From positions 34,455 to 98,454 of the forward strand of contig NZ_PJME01000036.1 in the NCBI RefSeq assembly GCF_002954775.1: a stretch of 64,000 nt of DNA. The letters run 5' to 3'. The first letter of the stretch is position 1. Every line of letters begins with the position of its first letter. The position numbers and the translations under genes are program-made. Shown here one piece after another: positions 50,607 to 57,816 of the stretch. The DNA comes from Streptomyces geranii. Lineage in GTDB: Bacteria; Actinomycetota; Actinomycetes; Streptomycetales; Streptomycetaceae. Under the pieces are notes generated by a model. It saw only the letters and a program-made list of their open reading frames with translations, made no database searches and was not told the DNA's origin.

Positions 50607-51566
50607 GTGCAGCGATTCTTCTTTGCCGAGTCGAGGTCATTCGGCTACCGAGTCAATCAGCTCTTTGATTTCATTCAACCGGCTTCAGTTGCGCTTTGGA
50701 ATCTCCGCTGGCAGGTACAGGGGTACGTCTCCGCAGTTCCAGGGGCTACCGATGCGGAGCTCGCGGGACGCTTCTCTCACGGGGCGGGTGTCAGGGCGAA
50801 CAACTTGAAGGGCGTCTGCATTGACACACCCTGGGAGGATCAGCTTGGACAGTTCGCCCAGATCGTCGGGGCCAACATGATCGCCCTTTATGAGGGCTGG
50901 GCGGAAGGCCTCCTTCCCAAGTTCGGAAACCCCAAGAGGGCGACGGATGTACAGTTCCCCACAAGGGGAAAATATGGACAGAACACCCGGAAAGGAGTCG
51001 GGAACGCTCTTGCTGAAGTGCACTCATCGGGTATCTCCACAGAAATGCAAAAGGCATTTTTCTCAAAGTATTCAGCCAGCAAAAAATACAGCCTTGCACA
51101 CCTCGATGCCCTTTCGGCCTTGTATCGGTACCACAAGGAGATCAGGAACTCATTCATGCATTCGGGCGGCCTGGCTTCCGATAGGGCAGAAGCCGCCTGG
51201 CTAGAGGCTTCAAGGCTGACTAAGGCGGACATTGGTGGAAAGTCAGACCCGATCCTGACGAAGGTCGTCGAAGGCGACCCAATCACCTACCGGATCGAGG
51301 AGGCGATTCAACTGGCAGACGTTATCATCCGGCTCGTTCACACCATCGACTCCGAATTGATGTACACCAGCTACGCAGAGAACCATTTTATGGAGCTCTG
51401 GAAGGGGACTCCAGGGGCCGTAAGACTCAGGGCTCTCCCTGGGGATCCACGCAAGCGAAAACTGCGTGTCGATCAGATTTGCAAGGCGCTCGGATTCCTC
51501 GCTCCGAACGACCCCGAGGCGGTGATCAAGCTCGGAAAGAACGCTGGCTTGCTCGACTTTGCCTAA
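50607..51566 (+). CDS. Hypothetical protein with HEPN-like R-x4-H motif, 319 aa
   Basis: GTG at 50607 has GGGAG 5 nt upstream. The region ~residues 165-195 reads LDALSALYRYHKEIRNSFMHSGGLA, where RNSFMH is an R-x4-H motif typical of HEPN ribonuclease and HEPN-like domains, on a helical background. The gene is visibly less GC-rich than its neighbours, with Lys/Asn/Ser codons (e.g. KYSASKKYS), which suggests acquisition. It lies between the NACHT gene and the second tpg, and ends with a strong hairpin at 51708. A nuclease or conflict role is inferred only. Confidence 0.6.
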   Translation: MQRFFFAESRSFGYRVNQLFDFIQPASVALWNLRWQVQGYVSAVPGATDAELAGRFSHGAGVRANNLKGVCIDTPWEDQLGQFAQIVGANMIALYEGWAEGLLPKFGNPKRATDVQFPTRGKYGQNTRKGVGNALAEVHSSGISTEMQKAFFSKYSASKKYSLAHLDALSALYRYHKEIRNSFMHSGGLASDRAEAAWLEASRLTKADIGGKSDPILTKVVEGDPITYRIEEAIQLADVIIRLVHTIDSELMYTSYAENHFMELWKGTPGAVRLRALPGDPRKRKLRVDQICKALGFLAPNDPEAVIKLGKNAGLLDFA

Positions 51567-51707
51567 CTGATCCGGGATGGTCGCGATGCGGTTCGTTCAA
51601 CAATGTGACTGAACATATAAATTCCGACATTAGCCACGGAATCCTTAACCATATCATCGAGCCGTGATATTTTTCGACAGCACCTAATAAACTGATCTCC
51701 AGTCCTT

Positions 51708-51748
51708 CGACTTCGCGAGCCAGCCTTCTTGGTTGGCTCGCGAAGTCG
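51708..51748 (+). terminator. 15-bp hairpin after the HEPN-like gene
   Basis: CGACTTCGCGAGCCA (51708-51722) and TGGCTCGCGAAGTCG (51734-51748) form a perfect 15-bp stem, an efficient terminator between convergent genes. Confidence 0.8.
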
Positions 51749-51884
51749 GTCGATCGGGTTGTCGCAGATATCGATCAGACGGCCGCTCTGGGAGAATTCG
51801 GCGCGGAGGAGTAAGTACCGGACGGGTCGCGCTCGGGAATGCATGCCGTTCCGAACGCCCTCTCGGGTGGGGTGTCCGCCACGG

Positions 51885-52247
51885 CTACGCCGCCTCCTGG
51901 TCCTCGCCGTCTTCGGTGTTGTGGGCGTGCTTGAGACCGGTGCGGGCCGCCATCCGGTCACCGGTGTCGACCGAGCTCCAGAAGGAGTGCGTGACGATCG
52001 CGGCGGCGAGGTCGCGCTCGCGCTCCCGCCGTGTCGCGACCTCTTTCTGCTCCTGCTCAGTCCAGCCCGGCGAGTCGGCGTACGGGCGTGCTGTGCCCTG
52101 CCAGTGACCCTCGGGACGCTGCCACGCCTCCATCGGCTCCACGGAGTGGGGAAGCCCCCTGAGCAGAGCGGAGAGTTCGGCGCGTGCTGTGTTGAGAGCC
52201 TGTTGCAGTTGGAGGAGATCGTCGGGGAAGTCGTACGTTGTCGCCAC
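51885..52247 (-). CDS. Hypothetical protein, 120 aa
   Basis: ATG at 52247. The order of features (DFPDDLLQLQQALNTARAELSALLRGLP, then SVEPMEAWQRPEG, PGWTEQEQKEVATRRERERDLAAAIVTHSFWSSVD, and RMAARTGLKHA) is that of a widespread small Streptomyces protein of unknown function, mostly helical with a conserved Trp. Often found beside regulatory genes. Full length by its own internal logic. Confidence 0.7.
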   Translation of the reverse strand: MATTYDFPDDLLQLQQALNTARAELSALLRGLPHSVEPMEAWQRPEGHWQGTARPYADSPGWTEQEQKEVATRRERERDLAAAIVTHSFWSSVDTGDRMAARTGLKHAHNTEDGEDQEAA

Positions 52248-52334
52248 GGCCCCAACAGTAGTTCGACCCGGCGTCCGTACCGCCCGTACGACGCGGCGGC
52301 ACTACGCGTCCGGCAGTTCCTGCTGGTGACGGAG

Positions 52335-52643
52335 TCAGGGCTGGTCGGGCGGGGTGTCCGCCAAGTACCAGCCGTGGACGGCCATGCACTCCTTCGTCCA
52401 CTCCATCATCAGGTGTGCACCTTCCTTCACACGGTCCTCGTCGTGACCGCCGTGGTCGGCGAACCACTGGACGAAAAGGCCGGCCGCCGGGCGGTCCACG
52501 TCGCCGGTGTCGCACACCGCGCACAGCTCCAGGTGGATCGGCCGCCCGTGTTCGTCGTCCCGCGGCGCCACCCCGCTCATGATGAGGTCGCCCCGGCAGC
52601 GTGAACACTGCGGCAGCCGGTCGGAGAACTCCAGCAACTCCAT
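52335..52643 (-). CDS. DUF6300 family protein, 102 aa
   Basis: ATG at 52643. Two Cys pairs (CSRC near residue 13 and CAVC near residue 45) form a probable zinc site around LIMSGVAP and LELC; the C-terminal part (WFADHGGHDEDRVKEGAHLMMEWTKECMAVHGWYLA) is helical. This order is that of the DUF6300 family of Streptomyces small proteins. Function unknown. Confidence 0.75.
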   Translation of the reverse strand: MELLEFSDRLPQCSRCRGDLIMSGVAPRDDEHGRPIHLELCAVCDTGDVDRPAAGLFVQWFADHGGHDEDRVKEGAHLMMEWTKECMAVHGWYLADTPPDQP

Positions 52644-52773
52644 GGCCGGCCCCCTTTGATCTGGACGTGATCCTCCACCCAAGACCCGCTGACCTGCGCC
52701 GTCAACCCCTCCCGCGACGGCGGGCGCGCGGCCACGGAATCTGTCCACAGGGGAACGGGCGTCTGCTGGATGA

Positions 52774-53367
52774 ATGATCGACAGCGACGACACGCAGCAG
52801 CCGGCCCCGCGCCGCAACAGCTTCCTGGGCGCCCTCGTGCGGGCGGAGCGCAAGGTGTTCACCCGGCCCGTGCCGAAATCTGCGAAGGCCCAGATCGAAT
52901 TCCTCTACACGCGGGCCAAGCGGTCGACGAAGGCCCTCGCCGAACAGCTGGGCGTCTCGCCCCGCACCGTGCAGCGCTACCGCGCCGGACAGCAGACGAA
53001 GCCTCAGAAGAGGCTCCGGGCGGCCCTGGTGGAGGAGACCGAATCACAGTGGCAACCGCAGGTCAGAGCACAGGCGCGGGAGCGCGCGGCGACGACCGGC
53101 GGTATGCAGGTGGAGGTCTACGCCTACTTCGGATTCGAGTGCACGCGGAGCTCGGACGACGGCCGCGAGCGGTTCATCAGCACGTCGATCTCGCCCGTCT
53201 ACGCCGCTGAAATCCTCCGTCTGCAGGAGGCCGGTGCGACAGAGGAGGACCTGAATCCGGTCGTCGCGGAGGCCATCACCGAGTCCTATTTCACGGAATG
53301 GGGCTCCCGAGCCCAGGGGCTCCGAGCGGATTTCACGCACGTCCGGTCGATAGAGATCGAGTTCTGA
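52774..53367 (+). CDS. Second Tpg-like terminal protein, 197 aa
   Basis: ATG at 52774. The helix-turn-helix KALAEQLGVSPRTVQRYRAGQQTKP, the WQPQVRAQARERAATTGGMQVEVYAYFGFE segment and the C-terminal SPVYAAEILRLQEAGATEEDLNPVVAEAITESYFTEWGS all align with the Tpg at 47216-47773. N-terminal 12 residues differ (PAPRRNSFLGALVRAERKVF). No tap gene lies beside it. A DnaA-box-like CTGTCCACA is 33 bases upstream (52741). A terminator hairpin follows at 53406. It may serve the same or a different telomere type. Confidence 0.85.
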   Translation: MIDSDDTQQPAPRRNSFLGALVRAERKVFTRPVPKSAKAQIEFLYTRAKRSTKALAEQLGVSPRTVQRYRAGQQTKPQKRLRAALVEETESQWQPQVRAQARERAATTGGMQVEVYAYFGFECTRSSDDGRERFISTSISPVYAAEILRLQEAGATEEDLNPVVAEAITESYFTEWGSRAQGLRADFTHVRSIEIEF

Positions 53368-53405
53368 ACACACGGAATTCGGGGCCTGCTATAAACCCTA
53401 TTAGG

Positions 53406-53436
53406 GGGCCGCCGCACAGCGTTCTGGCGGCGGCCC
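53406..53436 (+). terminator. Hairpin after tpg2
   Basis: GGGCCGCCGC (53406-53415) and GCGGCGGCCC (53427-53436) form a perfect 10-bp stem 39 bases after the tpg2 stop. Confidence 0.75.
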
Positions 53437-53470
53437 GCTCCTTACTCAGCACCCCGAATGCGAGGCCCTG

Positions 53471-54256
53471 ATGAGCACCCCCTGGACCCGGCGCAGTGTC
53501 CGCCGGCCTCTCGCCGCTCGCGTGGCGGCGCCCCGCGAGCCGGCCGACCCCGCGCGCATCGGACGGCGGGTCGTGCGCCGCCGGGCGACGGGGATGTCGG
53601 CAGCCGACGTCGCGGCGGCCATCGAGGACGCCCGCTTCGACGCGCGCCAGGCTTCGCGGCACGAGCACCTGGCCGACGACGAACGCGCTCGCGCGGAGCT
53701 CGCGGAGTGGGAGCGCCTCGCCCAGCTGCTCGCCGACGCGGCCCCGGACGCGGTCTACGACCCCGGCGTCGACGTCGTCGTCCAGGAGGAGCTCGCCGCC
53801 GAAGCCGCGGCCGCCGCCGTCCGGGAAGCCGAGCTGCGCGAAGCCCAGCGGATCGCCGCCCGGGCCGATGAGCTCCAGGCGCTGCGCGAGCTGGGCACGC
53901 TGGAGCAGACCGAGCCCCGCGCAGGCGACGAAGCCGTCCGGGACGAACTCACCCGCCGCGCCGGGTCGTACGTGCAGCAAGACGTCGACGCGTGGCTCGC
54001 CCACGCCCTGGCCGCGCACCTCGGGCACTACCGCGACCCGGCCGCCCGCGAAGCAGCCGCCGGCCTCCTGTCTCCGTCCGTCCTCGCCCACGCCGCGCTG
54101 CTCGCCGAACTCGCCCGCCTGGTCCCGGCCGCGGACACCGGCCAGCTGGCGTTCGCGGCCCGGCTCGCCACCGCCGAACCCGAAGCCGCCGCCACCCTCG
54201 CCGCGTTCCTCACCCGCGCCACCGAGCCGGCCGGCTCCGAGGGGAGCCCGTCATGA
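53471..54256 (+). CDS. Hypothetical coiled-coil protein, 261 aa
   Basis: ATG at 53471. Apart from a basic first 40 residues, it is a long Ala/Glu/Arg helix-rich coiled coil (residues ~60-200), ending in a helical C-terminal region with alanine runs. No membrane span or motif. ATGA overlap with the next gene (54253) shows translational coupling. Function unknown. Confidence 0.55.
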   Translation: MSTPWTRRSVRRPLAARVAAPREPADPARIGRRVVRRRATGMSAADVAAAIEDARFDARQASRHEHLADDERARAELAEWERLAQLLADAAPDAVYDPGVDVVVQEELAAEAAAAAVREAELREAQRIAARADELQALRELGTLEQTEPRAGDEAVRDELTRRAGSYVQQDVDAWLAHALAAHLGHYRDPAAREAAAGLLSPSVLAHAALLAELARLVPAADTGQLAFAARLATAEPEAAATLAAFLTRATEPAGSEGSPS

Positions 54257-54576
54257 GCGAGCACCAGGAGCACGGCGCCGTCGTCGCGGTCTGGACGGAG
54301 CACAGCGCCATCGGGCACCACCACGAAGAACTGCTCGCCGACGGGCAGGTCCTCGCGTGGACCGGGCCCCCGTTCGGCGAGACGGTCCACCCCGGCGAAG
54401 ACGATCCCGACTACAACCCGATCTGCCACTGCCCGGGCCCGACGCCGCGCGCCTTCTGTATGGAGTGCGCCGGCTGCGCCGACTGCGATCAGTGCCGCTG
54501 CCCCCGGCCGACCCCTCCTGTGACCTCACCCTCCGCAATCTCACAGGCCTCACAGGTCCCCGGTCGAAACCTGTGA
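54253..54576 (+). CDS. Hypothetical Cys-rich protein, 107 aa
   Basis: ATG at 54253 overlaps the upstream stop. A His-containing middle (HSAIGHHHEELLADGQ) and a C-terminal Cys cluster (ICHCPGPTPRAFCMECAGCADCDQCRCP) can bind metal. Function unknown; coupled partner of the 261-aa protein. Confidence 0.55.
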   Translation: MSEHQEHGAVVAVWTEHSAIGHHHEELLADGQVLAWTGPPFGETVHPGEDDPDYNPICHCPGPTPRAFCMECAGCADCDQCRCPRPTPPVTSPSAISQASQVPGRNL

Positions 54577-54925
54577 CCTCCCAGGACACCGGACGCCCGA
54601 AACGCCCTGTTCAACCTGTTTGCCTATGAACCCGGAACCCTGTTCTCCCAGGCAGGCGCGTTCCTGCGAGGTGACCTGTGACCCTGTGACATAGAAGGGA
54701 GTCGAACCCCGCGCGACACCGAAAGTGACTGTCACGCTGTCACGTTCGGGTTGTCACGATCACCTGATCGGGTGTCACATCGTGCTGTCACGCTGTCCGT
54801 ACGGCCCGAAAACACGGGCTCAAGGGCCGATTTCGACGCTCGGGCCGATCAATGTGACGCGGGTCCTGGGGTGGCTACGGTGCGCGTTCGTCCCGGATCG
54901 CCTGCTGACCTGTGACAGGAGACCT
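54560..54925 (+). repeat. Cluster of TGTCAC/GTGACA repeats
   Basis: A 430-base gap with no gene contains many copies of GTGAC or TGTCAC (examples near 54569, 54672, 54680, 54689, 54723, 54729, 54738, 54752, 54774, 54787, 54857, 54914), on both strands. The density is far above chance, so it may be an iteron, operator array or partition-like site next to the nuclease gene. Confidence 0.55.
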
Positions 54926-55009
54926 TGATCGGGTGCCACCGGCTCCCGGGCGCCCGATACTGGAAAACCCGTCGCGCACTCACTTGGGAGAGGCGAAGAA
55001 TCTTCAGGT

Positions 55010-56551
55010 ATGCGGCGACCCCTCTCCTCTTACCCCGTTCCGGAGACCGAGTACTTCGAGCGGGTCCTGCGTCATGACCCGAACTCGCTGACGCAGTTGA
55101 TCGCGGCCACCAGTGCCGGCCTCCCGCCCGTCCGCGACCTGGCCGCCCAGGGCCTCAGCCTGTACGCGCCGTGGGCCCTGCTCGACGTGGCCTGGGTCTC
55201 TCTGGCTCGGGGCCGGGACGGCCGCCCCGCTGCGACCAGCCAGGACCTCCGTCAGATCCTCGATCTGTTCCTGGCCCTGGACGATCCGGTCACCCGGGAG
55301 CCGGAAGGCATGAAGCGCTGGGAGGGGTATCTCCAGCGGGCCACTCACCATCAGGGCCCGTGGCAGGAGGACGCCTACGCGCAGCTGAGCCGCTCCATCG
55401 CCCTGTTGGGTCAGACCTCCTACCCAGACGATGCGGACGACCCGCTGGAAGTGATCCTCCCGGGTTGGGACCACGACTTGCTCGGCTGCTCCCTGGCGGA
55501 TTACCTCGGCATCGTCCACCTCGTCTGGGCTTGCGCCACCACCCACCCGAATCCGCGCCGCCGCGGCCGGTTCGCTTTGGACTGGTACCCCGTCGCGGAC
55601 TACGACCAGTTCGACGGGCTCCGCTCCTCCGCCCAGGTCAAGGCGGTGCTGAACCGGCATTTCGTCACCACGAAGAAGAGGCTCCGCGCCGCCTTCCCTG
55701 CCGGCCACGACCCGCTGCTGCGCCGCTATACCCACAACCCGCTCCGGTCCAGCCCGCTGGTCGGCGGTGTCCCGGGCGGCTACCTCGTCCCGGTGCCGGC
55801 CGCCGTACTGGGCAAGGGCACCCCTCTCGGTCTCTACTACACCGGGGGCGACAACAGGTCGGAGTGGGGCAAGGCGTTCACCAACGACGTCGGCAGGCTC
55901 TTCGAGCGTTACGTCGGCCGCCAGCTCGACCTGCTGCCGGACGCCGAGGTCCACCCTGAGGTCTCGGTCAAGATCTCCAAGAACGCGACGAAGAAGACGA
56001 TCGACTTCTTCGTCGTCTTCCCTGACCTGGTCCTGCTGGTCGAGGTGAAGTCGACCCTCCCGGGCGAGCAGCTGCGGCTTGGCGGGACGGACTTCACCAC
56101 CCTCTTCCCCCCGTCGCTCAAGAAGGCGTTTGAGCAGATCAACCGGTCGGTGGACCTCCTCCGCTCCGGCAAGCACCCGGAGCTTGCCGACATCCCGGCC
56201 GACCGCCGGATGATCGGGATGGTGGTGACCGCAGAGACGTTCCACCAGATCAACACCCCCGAGCACCGCGTGGCCCTGCCCGACACCGAGATCCCCGTGA
56301 TGGTCACCTCCATCGCCGAACTGGAGGACGCGGTCACCATCACCAGCACCAGCCTGGCCGAACTCCTCTGCGCGGCCGATGACGCCGGTGTCGCGTACCT
56401 GCGCCCACTGTTCCCCCAGTACGAGTTCCTGGAGCACAACACCGTCCTGGAGCAGGGCTGGTCCGCCATCCCGTTCGCCCGGCCCCGCCGGCCGCGAACC
56501 CAAGACGTCGCTGCCGCCGAGCCGGTTAGCGGCCCAGAGCACCGATCATGA
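55010..56551 (+). CDS. PD-(D/E)XK nuclease-like protein, 513 aa
   Basis: ATG at 55010; no strong ribosome site. The C-terminal ~200 residues hold a nuclease-type core: FERYVGRQLDLLPDAEVHPE (acidic helix), TIDFFVVFPDLVLLVEVKST (the D...(V)EVK signature) and later a helix QINRSVDLLRSGKH. The first ~300 residues are helical and unassigned. The preceding repeat cluster (54560-54925) may be its operator. A defence-type DNA/RNA cleavage role is inferred, as in NERD-type and other PD-(D/E)XK proteins; not proven. Confidence 0.6.
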   Translation: MRRPLSSYPVPETEYFERVLRHDPNSLTQLIAATSAGLPPVRDLAAQGLSLYAPWALLDVAWVSLARGRDGRPAATSQDLRQILDLFLALDDPVTREPEGMKRWEGYLQRATHHQGPWQEDAYAQLSRSIALLGQTSYPDDADDPLEVILPGWDHDLLGCSLADYLGIVHLVWACATTHPNPRRRGRFALDWYPVADYDQFDGLRSSAQVKAVLNRHFVTTKKRLRAAFPAGHDPLLRRYTHNPLRSSPLVGGVPGGYLVPVPAAVLGKGTPLGLYYTGGDNRSEWGKAFTNDVGRLFERYVGRQLDLLPDAEVHPEVSVKISKNATKKTIDFFVVFPDLVLLVEVKSTLPGEQLRLGGTDFTTLFPPSLKKAFEQINRSVDLLRSGKHPELADIPADRRMIGMVVTAETFHQINTPEHRVALPDTEIPVMVTSIAELEDAVTITSTSLAELLCAADDAGVAYLRPLFPQYEFLEHNTVLEQGWSAIPFARPRRPRTQDVAAAEPVSGPEHRS

Positions 56552-56625
56552 TCAGTGGCAATCGATCAGCGATCAATGGCACGGATCACCTGCCCGGGCG
56601 GCGGGCGCACTGGGAGAATCCCTGG

Positions 56626-56946
56626 GTGACCACCACAACAGGCGAGCTCTACGCCCAGGCCCTCCAGGACACCGCCGACCGCCCGGGGCAGTGCGTCGTG
56701 CCGTGGGGCGTGTGCCCCGAGCACGGCGCCACGCTGAAGGCGAGCGGGAACCGCACCTCGTGCATGGACGTCGCCTGCCTCAACTCGTGGGAGTACGACC
56801 GGCTGGACGCTCCGTGCCCGGAGCCGGCCACCCACACCGTCCAGGTCGACGGCGCCAGCGGCGGGTACGCCGTGTGCGACGGGCACGCGCTGACCGCCCG
56901 CACGCACATCACCAACGGCCAGGTCCTGCCCAACCTCCCCGCCTGA
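56626..56946 (+). CDS. Hypothetical Cys-containing protein, ~106 aa
   Basis: GTG at 56626 is preferred (GGGAG about 10 nt upstream, and the protein then begins VTTTTGELYAQALQDTADRPG); an ATG at 56548 overlapping the nuclease stop is possible. The middle has CPEHGATLKASGNRTSCMDVACLNSW, a Cys-rich zinc-like cluster, and C-terminal AVCDGHALTARTHI. Small metal-binding protein, coupled to or close behind the nuclease gene. Function unknown. Confidence 0.5.
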   Translation: MTTTTGELYAQALQDTADRPGQCVVPWGVCPEHGATLKASGNRTSCMDVACLNSWEYDRLDAPCPEPATHTVQVDGASGGYAVCDGHALTARTHITNGQVLPNLPA

Positions 56947-56958
56947 ACAGTCCGGCCC

Positions 56959-57032
56959 ATCTGTGTCATCGACCCCCTGTTTTCCCAGGTGGGCATGGTC
57001 ATCTGTGTCACTGTTCAGGCTGATCTGTGTCA
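56959..57032 (+). promoter_or_regulatory. Three ATCTGTGTCA repeats before the toxin-antitoxin-like pair
   Basis: ATCTGTGTCA occurs at 56959, 57001 and 57023 (spacings 42 and 22 bases) in the 240-base gap before the gene pair at 57190. This is the arrangement expected for binding by an autoregulatory antitoxin. Confidence 0.45.
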
Positions 57033-57189
57033 TCGCCCGGGCGGACCCCAGCGCCCCGGCGCCCGGCCCGGAGCCTGGTTCCCTGGGTCTTGCACCCTCG
57101 TGCGAGCCGGTTCGTCCGGAGCGGTCCCCAGGGCCCGGGGCGGCCGATACCGTGGGAGCAGACGCCAGTTCTGCCCTCTGGAGCCCTCG

Positions 57190-57423
57190 ATGAGCGAACA
57201 GCCGGCCACCGCCGACCACGCCCGGCCGCAGCTGGAGCCCGCGGCAGCCGACGCGGTCCGCGCGTACGCGGCCAAGACCCGCGCCAGCGCCGATCACTTC
57301 GCCGCTGCCCTGGAGGACATCGCGGCCAACGGACTGCCCTCCGTGGAGGACTGCACACCGTGGGAGGAGCTGCGCGAGGCCCACCTCGCCCGGCTCGCTG
57401 CCCAGCGCCCGGCCGTCGCCTGA
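57190..57423 (+). CDS. Probable antitoxin, 77 aa
   Basis: ATG at 57190. Helical and acidic-rich, with DAVRAYAAKTRASADHFAAALEDIAANG and VEDCTPWEELREAHLARLAAQ. It overlaps the next gene (TGATG at 57421-57425), which looks like a RelE-like toxin, so an antitoxin-toxin unit is the best reading. No N-terminal DNA-binding domain is obvious. Confidence 0.55.
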   Translation: MSEQPATADHARPQLEPAAADAVRAYAAKTRASADHFAAALEDIAANGLPSVEDCTPWEELREAHLARLAAQRPAVA

Positions 57424-57695
57424 TGGCCCAGCCGCACGGGCCTCGCCGCGCCCGGATCGCCTTCTCCGACTCCGCCGCCAAGCAGCTGGAGAACATCACC
57501 AGCGAGGCAGAGATCCACGCCCTGGACCGCACCTTGGTCGTCATCTCCGTCGACCCCGACGCCGGCGAGCCCATCCCCGGCGACACCGCCGGCCCCCAGC
57601 TACGCCAGTACACCGACGAAGTCGAAGCCGTCCGCGTCCTGTACTTCGTCACCGCGCTGCGCACCGTCGTGGTCGTCGCCTACATCGAGGTCTAG
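57423..57695 (+). CDS. Probable RelE/ParE-like toxin, 90 aa
   Basis: ATG at 57423 overlaps the antitoxin stop. The sequence (RARIAFSDSAAKQLENI, LDRTLVVISVDPDAGEPIPG, LRQYTDEVEAVRVLYFVTALRTVVVVAYIEV) follows the RelE/ParE-superfamily fold: an N-terminal helix, then a beta-sheet ending in a strand. A catalytic Arg/Tyr set is not certain. Likely acts on mRNA or DNA gyrase; plasmid-stabilising role inferred. Confidence 0.55.
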   Translation: MAQPHGPRRARIAFSDSAAKQLENITSEAEIHALDRTLVVISVDPDAGEPIPGDTAGPQLRQYTDEVEAVRVLYFVTALRTVVVVAYIEV

Positions 57696-57816
57696 CCGCC
57701 GCCGAAGCCCAAAGTGCCGTCCGAAATCAAGCTCAAGAGCGTCGTGACGCCGCCTTTTGCATGGATGCTCACTCCCGACGGACGTGTCGGCTAGGGCCTC
57801 GGCAGGGGCAGCGCCG

